Shown here piece by piece: positions 1 through 5,579 of a stretch of DNA of 7,192 bases. The notes under the pieces are model-generated. The model did not search any database and was not told the DNA's origin. It saw only the letters and a program-made list of their open reading frames with translations. The first letter of the stretch is position 1, and every line of letters begins with the position of its first letter. Made by a program: the position numbers and the translations under genes. This stretch comes from Syntrophothermus sp. UBA1445. GTDB taxonomy: Bacteria; Bacillota; Syntrophomonadia; Syntrophomonadales; DTU052. The stretch spans positions 1 through 7,192 of the forward strand of contig DCTH01000226.1 of the NCBI GenBank assembly GCA_002329495.1, written 5' to 3'.

Positions 1-54
1 AATATTTCTCATTTGATAATAAATCCAGCAATGTAAATCCAATTCAACAAAAGC

Positions 55-62
55 GGGGGGGG
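55..62 (+). promoter_or_regulatory. Poly-G ribosome binding site of the acyl-CoA synthetase gene
   Basis: A run of eight consecutive G (55-62) followed by AAAGCAC leads into the ATG at 70. It lies at the right distance for a Shine-Dalgarno site and can pair with the CCUCC core of 16S rRNA if one G:U pair is allowed. A pure G run is unusual, since most sites in this kind of genome are mixed A/G. Upstream, GATAAT at 15-20 resembles a -10 box, but the position of any matching -35 box falls off the left edge, so no promoter is called. Confidence 0.6.
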
Positions 63-69
63 AAAGCAC

Positions 70-1935
70 ATGCACAAGCCGACCCAGCATCTGCCCATCT
101 GGCGTGATAGTGAAAAAGACTGGGATGTGGAGTTCGAGCAATACCTGGCGGAGAATAAGACTTTGGCCTACATGATGCTGAAGAACGCCAAGATTTTCAA
201 GGATGCGAAGGTGCTCACTCAAAAGAACATCAAGGGGGAGTGGGAGTCTCTGACCTGGACAGAGTTCGGGGAGCAGATTACCGCTTTGGCCAAGTCACTT
301 ATTGATATGGGCATTAAAGCTGGTGATATGTGTTCGGTATTCTCGGTTAACTGTTCCGAATGGGCCATCTCTGACCTGGGAATACTGGCTACTCGGGCGG
401 TGTCGGTTCCTATCTACGCCACCAACTCCAAAGAGGAAGCCGAATACATTATTAACGATGCGGAAGTCAAAGTGGTCTTTGTCGGCAATCAGGACCAGTA
501 TGATAAAGCCCAGCAGATCATTGCCGATAACAAGTACCTGAAGTTCATTGTTGCCATGCAGGACAATATCGAGATCTCCGGAGATAAAAGCGTCTACCTG
601 AGCAAGCTTATTGAGCGGGGGAGAATTCTCGATAACGGCAAGGAGTTTGAGGAACGGCTCAATAATGTTGATCCGGATGATATTGTAACCTTAATCTACA
701 CCTCGGGGACCACCGGTAATCCCAAAGGTGCCATACATACTCACCGGAGTTTTCTGAACGGAATCTTCCCTTCCATGCGTTACCCCGAAGCCGGTCCGCA
801 TTACGTTTCCCTGTCACTCCTGCCCCTGTCGCATATCTTTGAACGACTGTGGTCTTATGGCTGCATGAGCGTCGGGGTGCAGATCGGTTACTGCCCTAAT
901 CCAACGGATTTCCTGGAATACATGGTTCACTTCCGACCTCACTTTTTGACCAGTGTTCCACGGGTATGGGATAAGGTATATGGTACCATCCACGCCGGGA
1001 TGAAAAATGTGGGAGGTATGAAATACCGGATGTTTGAATGGGCCAAGGGTGTAGGCATTCAGGCTTACAGGTCCGACAGCTACGGCCTTAAGTATAAGAT
1101 CGCGGATAAACTGGTATTCAGCAAGATACGAACCATGCTGGGTGCGGAAAACTGTAATATCTATCATGTCGGCGGTTCAGCTTTTGCCCCGGATGTCAAT
1201 GAGTTCTTCCAGGCAATTGGCATCAATATCGCCATGGGCTACGGCTTGACCGAGTTTTTCCCGGTCTGCGTTGGTTACCGGGATAACGCCATCCCCGGGT
1301 ACTGCGGGTGTCTGCTCTCCATGACCCAGGTGAGGATTTCCGATGAGGGAGAGGTTCAGCTTAAGGGTGGCATGTCCATGACCGGATACTACAAGAACCC
1401 GGAAGCAACCCAGGCGGTTTTAACCGAGGACGGCTGGTTCAAAACCGGCGATGTAGGCGAGTTATACCATAAAGAGAAAAACGGCGAGCGACTGACATAC
1501 ATCAAAATAACCGACCGGATAAAAGAGCTCATCATAACCGCCGGTGGGAAGAATATCTCCCCGCAGCAGATTGAATCCCTGGTGGGCAATGAGGTGTTTA
1601 TCTCCCAGTTCGTCTGCATCGGTGAAGGCCGGAAGTTCCTCTCGGCTCTGGTGGTACCCAACTTCGTGATGCTGGAGGACTACTGCAAGAAGAATAATAT
1701 CGAATATACTTCACCAGAGGAGATTATAAAGAATCCGGCGATTTACAAGTTTTATGAAGGCCTGATTGAAGAAAAGACCAAGGCCCTCGGCCAGGTCGAA
1801 AAGATCAAGAAATTCATCCTGCTGCCGCAGGAGCTGACTCAGGAGGCCGGTGAACTGACCCCGACGCTTAAGCTGAAACGAAAGTTTATCGACCAGAAAT
1901 ACAAACCACTAATTGATCAGCTTTACGAGGAATAG
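70..1935 (+). CDS. Long-chain-type acyl-CoA synthetase (AMP-forming)
   Basis: This 621-residue protein belongs to the ANL adenylate-forming superfamily, closest in layout to FAA1/long-chain fatty-acid CoA ligases. The family converts a fatty acid, ATP and CoA into acyl-CoA, AMP and pyrophosphate in the cytoplasm or at the membrane. The P-loop YTSGTTGNPKG is at residues 210-220, the A5-type motif YGLTE at 391-395, TGD at 459-461, the hinge motif around D482-R483 followed by a GGKNISP segment, and a C-terminal TPTLKLKR stretch in which K601 sits where the adenylation lysine is expected. Length is normal for the family and the frame is intact. The ATG at 70 is preceded by a G-rich Shine-Dalgarno site. 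The gene is monocistronic within the window and is followed by a hairpin. After the conserved TE the sequence reads FFP instead of the common TSP/TAP. Chain-length preference cannot be read from sequence; activation of long- or medium-chain fatty acids is inferred from family membership. Confidence 0.93.
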   Translation: MHKPTQHLPIWRDSEKDWDVEFEQYLAENKTLAYMMLKNAKIFKDAKVLTQKNIKGEWESLTWTEFGEQITALAKSLIDMGIKAGDMCSVFSVNCSEWAISDLGILATRAVSVPIYATNSKEEAEYIINDAEVKVVFVGNQDQYDKAQQIIADNKYLKFIVAMQDNIEISGDKSVYLSKLIERGRILDNGKEFEERLNNVDPDDIVTLIYTSGTTGNPKGAIHTHRSFLNGIFPSMRYPEAGPHYVSLSLLPLSHIFERLWSYGCMSVGVQIGYCPNPTDFLEYMVHFRPHFLTSVPRVWDKVYGTIHAGMKNVGGMKYRMFEWAKGVGIQAYRSDSYGLKYKIADKLVFSKIRTMLGAENCNIYHVGGSAFAPDVNEFFQAIGINIAMGYGLTEFFPVCVGYRDNAIPGYCGCLLSMTQVRISDEGEVQLKGGMSMTGYYKNPEATQAVLTEDGWFKTGDVGELYHKEKNGERLTYIKITDRIKELIITAGGKNISPQQIESLVGNEVFISQFVCIGEGRKFLSALVVPNFVMLEDYCKKNNIEYTSPEEIIKNPAIYKFYEGLIEEKTKALGQVEKIKKFILLPQELTQEAGELTPTLKLKRKFIDQKYKPLIDQLYEE

Positions 1936-1949
1936 CATCACTTCACACC

Positions 1950-1988
1950 GCGTAAATACGGCCGTTCAGTGAATGGCTGTATTTACGC
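1950..1988 (+). terminator. 18-bp hairpin, probable terminator of the acyl-CoA synthetase gene
   Basis: Bases 1950-1967 pair with 1971-1988 around a 3-base loop (AGT), giving a continuous 18-bp stem with two G:T pairs (1960/1978 and 1964/1974). It begins 14 bases after the stop codon of the upstream gene. Only three T follow (1989-1991), so the U-tract is short for a Rho-independent terminator. Its place between convergent genes supports a role at the transcript end. Read from the other strand it has no T run. Confidence 0.6.
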
Positions 1989-2048
1989 TTTAACTGCTGC
2001 CAGTCACCCCGGCTGCTTTCAGATGCTGCTTCTGGTCAAATCGCCTGC

Positions 2049-2062
2049 GGCCGTTTACGGCC
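2049..2062 (-). other. Small GC-rich hairpin downstream of the QueG-like gene
   Basis: GGCCG (2049-2053) pairs with CGGCC (2058-2062) around a TTTA loop. It lies 14 bases past the stop codon of the minus-strand gene ending at 2077. No T run follows on the minus strand, so it is at best a weak terminator. The minus-strand transcript could instead be stopped by the stronger hairpin at 1950-1988. Confidence 0.25.
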
Positions 2063-2076
2063 TCAAATACCAGTAT

Positions 2077-3108
2077 TCACACCAGGTTTAGCTTATGGCT
2101 GGCCCATTCGGCCATCTCTCGTACTTTGGGATGGCTATCGTTACAGGCGTCCAGGATGGGCTGACGGTATCTGTCGTCATAGCAGTTAACCATGGCATTG
2201 ATCGCTTTAGTTTTCCATTTCCAATTATCGCTCCGCTTGATGTACCAGAATTTTGGTTTCAGTACCTGCTCTAGGGTCTTTTCGTCCATCTCCAAAATCT
2301 TCTCCAGCGAAATCAATGAACTCAGTTCGCTTAGGCCGGGGTATTCTACAGTCTCCTGCCAGCGTCCGTGGTTCAGCGGGCAAACATCTTGGCACACATC
2401 ACACCCGTAAATCCACCGACCCAGTTCGGCCCGGTGTTCGTCCCGCATCAGATCCCAGCCTTCCCATGTGGTTATACAGGAAATACATGTTGATCGGTTC
2501 ATCGCGTACGGCTGAGACAGGGAACCGGTGGGACAGGCCATGATGCAGAGGTCGCATTTTTCAGGACATTCTTTCAACGTTGGGATTGCCTTTAACTCGA
2601 GTTCCCGGTCGATCAACCACGCCGCAAGGTTAACCCACGATCCCAATTCAGTGTAGAGAAAGTTGTTCTTTCGTACCACTCCGAGCCCGGCCTGCTGTGC
2701 AGCCCAACGCAGGGCAGTAATGCCAAATTTTCTTTCCGTGGCAACCTTTAAACCCAGTTCTTTGAGGTAATCCTCAAACCTTACACTATCCTGGTACTGG
2801 TCGGTCTGCTCGTCAAGCCGGCCATCAAATAGGTAATACTTACCGATCAAGCCCTTTAGGTTTTTCGGAATAATATACCTGCCGTAGTGTCTGACACAGA
2901 CCACAATTGATTTTGCCCATGGAAACTCGTCTTCCAGGTGAGCAAACCGAAAAAACCCTTCCATGGCCGGCCTGACCTCGGGAAAAGCCTCTATCCGTTC
3001 ACTGAGCTTCTGTTCGTAACCCGCCATATCTGCGATCTTAATAATGCCGCATTTTTGATATCCCATTTCCAGCGCGGCGTTTTTTATTTCCCAAGCTAAT
3101 GAACTCAT
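2077..3108 (-). CDS. QueG-like (epoxyqueuosine reductase family) double [4Fe-4S] protein
   Basis: This is a 343-residue cytoplasmic iron-sulfur protein related to epoxyqueuosine reductase QueG, a cobalamin-dependent enzyme that completes queuosine in tRNA. Family signs are the AGLG...KN segment at 140-148, GSW at 156-158, and two ferredoxin-type clusters. The first uses C181, C185, C188 and C192 in CPEKCDLCIMACP. The second uses C208 with C236, C239 and C243 in the IYGCDVCQDVCPLN segment. By the usual arrangement, each CP cysteine would complete the other cluster. Residues about 295-340 form a HEAT-like helical tail (KAINAM..., HPKVREMAEWA), as in long QueG proteins. Two features differ from canonical QueG. 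The stretch before AGLG reads ERKFGITALRW, placing lysine 127 where QueG has its catalytic aspartate (VDSAP/VDTGP). The first cysteine spacing is CX3C rather than CX2C. It may therefore be a paralogue with another substrate. The ATG has a strong Shine-Dalgarno site. Confidence 0.8.
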   Translation of the reverse strand: MSSLAWEIKNAALEMGYQKCGIIKIADMAGYEQKLSERIEAFPEVRPAMEGFFRFAHLEDEFPWAKSIVVCVRHYGRYIIPKNLKGLIGKYYLFDGRLDEQTDQYQDSVRFEDYLKELGLKVATERKFGITALRWAAQQAGLGVVRKNNFLYTELGSWVNLAAWLIDRELELKAIPTLKECPEKCDLCIMACPTGSLSQPYAMNRSTCISCITTWEGWDLMRDEHRAELGRWIYGCDVCQDVCPLNHGRWQETVEYPGLSELSSLISLEKILEMDEKTLEQVLKPKFWYIKRSDNWKWKTKAINAMVNCYDDRYRQPILDACNDSHPKVREMAEWASHKLNLV

Positions 3109-3112
3109 TGTT

Positions 3113-3120
3113 CTCCTCCC
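3113..3120 (-). promoter_or_regulatory. Strong Shine-Dalgarno site of the QueG-like gene
   Basis: On the minus strand the sequence reads GGGAGGAG, four bases before the ATG at 3108, with the GGAGG core six bases from it. This is close to the ideal site and fixes the start codon. Confidence 0.85.
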
Positions 3121-3356
3121 CCGGTATGTTGGTTTCTGAACTACTTATCATTGTGCCATAAGTTTAGACACTTTTTGATATTGAAAGATTTTTGTACGGT
3201 TACGCGCCGGTACGTTATGTAAATGGTTAAAGAATTACCGTCGGTTAAAACGAGTCTAACTGCGCTCTGGGGTTCAATAGGATAGAAAGGATTGTCACCC
3301 GTGCTATGTGTGATCCGAGTCAATTATAATTAAGAGGAATGTGGAATTCAGCTATC

Positions 3357-3385
3357 TTTAAGCTGCATAGTGATCTACATACTAT
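3357..3385 (+). promoter_or_regulatory. Weak candidate sigma-A-type promoter for cardiolipin synthase
   Basis: TTTAAG (3357-3362) and TACTAT (3380-3385) are separated by 17 bases and end 28 bases before the ATG at 3414. They match the consensus at three of six and four of six positions, so this is only a candidate. The perfect TATAAT at 3325-3330 is the competing choice but lacks a -35 partner. Confidence 0.2.
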
Positions 3386-3413
3386 TTAATAAAAAACTTG
3401 GATATGAAGCACT

Positions 3414-4943
3414 ATGAAAAGATTTCTGATCTACAACCGAATCATCCTGCTGGTAACCGCCATCATCATACAGCTGGTGGTAATGTTTGAGGTTATCCTG
3501 CGTTTTAATCAATACTTTGAGGTATTCTACGGTGTCAACATCGTCATCGGTGCCCTCGCATTTATATGGGTCCTGAACAACAAAAGCAATCCGGCCTACA
3601 AGATCGCCTGGATTGTTCCCATCCTGTTGTTTCCCATCTTTGGCGGGCTGTTCTACCTCTTCTTCGGCGGCAACCGAACCGGCCGACGGGCGCGGGAAAG
3701 AATGAGGCCTATACAGAACTATACGAAAGAAGCGCTGGCCTCGGTCACCAGCTGTTTGGAGTTGATCCCCGGCCAGAACACCGACGCGGGCAACCAGTCC
3801 CGCTACATCCAGCAGTACTCCTTCTATCCACCCTACCGCAACACCGAGGCCGTATACCTGCCCAGCGGTGAAGTGAAATTTGCCCGGTTGCTAGAGGAAC
3901 TGCAAAAGGCGGAGCGCTTCATCTTTCTGGAGTATTTCATAATTAATGAAGGCTTTATGTGGAAAAGCATCCTCAAGATCTTGAAGAAGAAAGCTGCCCA
4001 GGGGGTCGATGTACGGGTTATCTATGATGATTTTGGCTGCCTGGCCACCCTACCGTATCAATATGATAAGGTGCTGGAGAGTATGGGCATCAAGTGCGGG
4101 GTTTTTCATCCTCTGATTCCAGTGCTCTTAAGGAGGCACAACAACCGGGATCACCGCAAAATTGCGGTAATCGACGGACACACCGGTTTTACCGGAGGCA
4201 TCAATCTAGCCGATGAGTATATTAATCGATTCGAGAAGTATGGCCACTGGAAGGATGCCTCTATCATGATCAAGGGGGAGGCGGTGTGGAACCTGACGGT
4301 CATGTTTCTTTCCATGTGGGATTATGTCAAAGGAGCCAAGGGAGATCCCAAGCCTTATCGACCCGGCCAGGATCCGAGCATTACCGTTACCGACGACGGC
4401 TTTGTACAGCCGTTTGGTGACAGTCCACTGGACGATGAACCGGTGGGTGAACTGGTCTACCTCAATCTAATCAACCGTGCCAAACATTATGTCTACATCA
4501 CTACCCCATACCTGATTATCGGTCATGAGATGGTGACTGCCCTCTGCCTGGCGGCCAAAAGCGGCGTTGATGTACGCATTATTACCCCTCATCACCCGGA
4601 CAAATGGTACGTGCATATGGTATCCCGGTCCTATTATCGTACCCTGGTGGAAAGCGGGGTGAAGATCTATGAATACCTGCCGGGATTCATCCATTCCAAG
4701 ACCTTTGTGGTGGATGATGAATACGGTGTGGTCGGGACCATCAATCTGGATTACCGCAGCCTTTACCTGCATTTTGAGTGCGGCATCTGGCTCTATCGCT
4801 GCCGTTGTATCGGGGACATGAAAAGGGATTTTGAAGAAACCCTGACGATCTGCCAGGAGATCACTCAGGAGGACTTGCGCAGGATCCACTGGTCGAAAAC
4901 GCTGTTGATGTCGGTCTTAAGATTGTTTGCACCAATGATGTAA
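3414..4943 (+). CDS. cls: Cardiolipin synthase (phospholipase D superfamily)
   Basis: This 509-residue integral membrane enzyme is predicted to condense two phosphatidylglycerol molecules into cardiolipin and glycerol at the inner face of the cytoplasmic membrane. Three hydrophobic segments lie at about residues 6-29, 38-54 and 63-84. The third, with the preceding NPAYKIAW, matches the short N-terminal PLD-nuclease-associated domain of Firmicutes Cls proteins. Two complete HKD motifs follow: H247-K249-D254 with GGIN at 261-264, and H427-K429-D434 with GTIN at 441-444, each with the usual six-residue gap between the Asp and the GxxN. Two intact HKD motifs and near-standard length argue for an active enzyme and against a nuclease or a half-size PLD protein. 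An in-frame TGA at 3405-3407 makes the ATG at 3414 the earliest possible start. The ribosome binding site there is weak (GGATATGAAG), suggesting modest translation. The gene stands alone and ends at a perfect hairpin. Confidence 0.93.
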   Translation: MKRFLIYNRIILLVTAIIIQLVVMFEVILRFNQYFEVFYGVNIVIGALAFIWVLNNKSNPAYKIAWIVPILLFPIFGGLFYLFFGGNRTGRRARERMRPIQNYTKEALASVTSCLELIPGQNTDAGNQSRYIQQYSFYPPYRNTEAVYLPSGEVKFARLLEELQKAERFIFLEYFIINEGFMWKSILKILKKKAAQGVDVRVIYDDFGCLATLPYQYDKVLESMGIKCGVFHPLIPVLLRRHNNRDHRKIAVIDGHTGFTGGINLADEYINRFEKYGHWKDASIMIKGEAVWNLTVMFLSMWDYVKGAKGDPKPYRPGQDPSITVTDDGFVQPFGDSPLDDEPVGELVYLNLINRAKHYVYITTPYLIIGHEMVTALCLAAKSGVDVRIITPHHPDKWYVHMVSRSYYRTLVESGVKIYEYLPGFIHSKTFVVDDEYGVVGTINLDYRSLYLHFECGIWLYRCRCIGDMKRDFEETLTICQEITQEDLRRIHWSKTLLMSVLRLFAPMM

Positions 4944-4951
4944 TATAGTGA

Positions 4952-4980
4952 TGCATCATGGGGGCAGTCCCCATGATGCA
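4952..4980 (+). terminator. Perfect 12-bp hairpin after cardiolipin synthase, terminator-like
   Basis: TGCATCATGGGG (4952-4963) pairs perfectly with CCCCATGATGCA (4969-4980) around a 5-base loop. It starts nine bases after the stop codon of the cardiolipin synthase gene, in a convergent gap. Neither strand shows a T run after the stem, so it is not a textbook Rho-independent terminator. It may act as a mRNA 3' end stabiliser or a bidirectional barrier. The left arm overlaps a self-palindrome, TGATGCATCA (4949-4958). A second possible stem, CGACAG (4990-4995) with CTGTCG (5022-5027), has a 26-base loop and is followed by TGTTTTT. It could be the plus-strand terminator, but the loop is long. 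Confidence 0.5.
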
Positions 4981-5043
4981 AAATATGAGCGACAGCGCCT
5001 TCTATCTCATTTGCAATCAGACTGTCGTGTTTTTCGGTCGCGC

Positions 5044-5499
5044 CTACTTGCTTACCACCGCAATTGCCTCAATTTCAATTATGGCTCCTTTGGGCAGCGC
5101 AGAGACCTCTACACAGGATCTGGCCGGGTAATTGTCCTTAAAGTAACTACCGTAAACCTCATTTATGGTCTGGAAATCATTCATATCCTTAATATACAGA
5201 GTGGTTTTAACCACGTGATTCAGATCACTGCCCCCGGCCTCAATTACACTCTTAAGATTCTCCATGGCTTGCTCCGTCTGAGCCTTGACATCCGATGACA
5301 CGATCTCCCCGGTTGCTGGGTCTAACGCAATCTGTCCCGAGGTGTAGATCATATCTCCCGCCTGTACTGCCTGAGAATAGGGCCCAATGGTTGCCGGTGC
5401 CTGAGCCGAGTTAATAATTCTCTTTGTAGTCGGGTTGGAGCAGGCGGTTAAAAACAGAGTCATCAAAAACAATAAACCAATTACAAGAGATTTCTTCAA
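5044..5499 (-). CDS. RidA/YjgF/Rid-family protein with lipoprotein signal peptide
   Basis: Read from the TTG at 5499 this is a 151-residue protein. RidA proteins are small trimeric enzymes that hydrolyse reactive enamines/imines such as 2-aminoacrylate, normally in the cytosol. Family motifs are IGPYSQAV (Y41), TSGQIALDP (S54), PARSCVEVSALPKG (R127) and IEIEAIAV (first Glu, E142). These match E. coli RidA Tyr17, Ser30, Arg105 and Glu120, so the active site looks intact. The N-terminus is a clear lipoprotein signal: two lysines, a hydrophobic stretch of about 13 residues, and lipobox LTAC with C20 as the lipidated residue. The mature protein should be anchored outside the membrane, which is unusual for this family. 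A longer reading from an ATG at 5517 adds six residues but has only a poor ribosome site, whereas GAGAGGTGA stands five bases before the TTG. The gene follows the M3 peptidase gene on the same strand after about 80 bases, so co-transcription is likely. Confidence 0.88.
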   Translation of the reverse strand: MKKSLVIGLLFLMTLFLTACSNPTTKRIINSAQAPATIGPYSQAVQAGDMIYTSGQIALDPATGEIVSSDVKAQTEQAMENLKSVIEAGGSDLNHVVKTTLYIKDMNDFQTINEVYGSYFKDNYPARSCVEVSALPKGAIIEIEAIAVVSK

Positions 5500-5504
5500 T
5501 TCTC

Positions 5505-5513
5505 TCACCTCTC
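5505..5513 (-). promoter_or_regulatory. Shine-Dalgarno site that favours the TTG start of the RidA-like gene
   Basis: The minus strand reads GAGAGGTGA, then five bases, then TTG (5499). The site lies inside the extended frame that would begin at ATG 5517, so it decides for the shorter protein. The shorter start also gives the typical lipoprotein opening Met-Lys-Lys. Confidence 0.7.
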
Positions 5514-5579
5514 TCATTAATGCCGGATCCGTTCGATCGTCGGTGATTGAACTGTACTTGTGCGCAGGTGTTGAAGATC

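Larger units (their letters stand above)
3109..3413. other. 305-base divergent intergenic region with no convincing gene
   Basis: This AT-rich gap separates the divergent QueG-like and cardiolipin synthase genes and should hold both promoters. On the plus strand a perfect TATAAT lies at 3325-3330, but no acceptable -35 box sits 15-19 bases upstream. A weaker pair, TTTAAG (3357-3362) and TACTAT (3380-3385) with a 17-base spacer, lies nearer the cardiolipin synthase start. The motif GGTTA occurs at 3198, 3225 and 3243; the last two extend to GGTTAAA and are 18 bases apart. A small stem CAGCT/AGCTG lies at 3349-3365. A near-palindrome starting GTG and ending CAC covers 3153-3171. A minus-strand open frame of 60 codons (3141-3323, TTG start) lacks a ribosome binding site and is not called as a gene. 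Confidence 0.6.

Noticed and set aside
814..1167. 117-codon open frame antisense to the acyl-CoA synthetase gene
   Set aside because: It lies wholly inside a strongly supported gene and shows no recognisable domain; it is a shadow of that gene's codon pattern.
3339..3389. Possible 16-residue leader peptide upstream of cardiolipin synthase
   Set aside because: The purine-rich AAGAGGA abuts the ATG, leaving no usable spacing, and no attenuator-like hairpins follow.
4467..4889. 140-codon open frame antisense to cardiolipin synthase
   Set aside because: It covers the second HKD region of a clearly real gene on the other strand and has no family signature.
4948..5298. 116-codon plus-strand open frame overlapping the 4952-4980 hairpin and the RidA-like gene
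   Set aside because: It starts within the hairpin region, runs antisense through conserved RidA motifs, and has no ribosome binding site or domain.
5500..5517. Longer RidA-like start at ATG 5517
   Set aside because: It has only a weak upstream ribosome site, while a good Shine-Dalgarno lies inside it before TTG 5499, giving a standard lipoprotein N-terminus.
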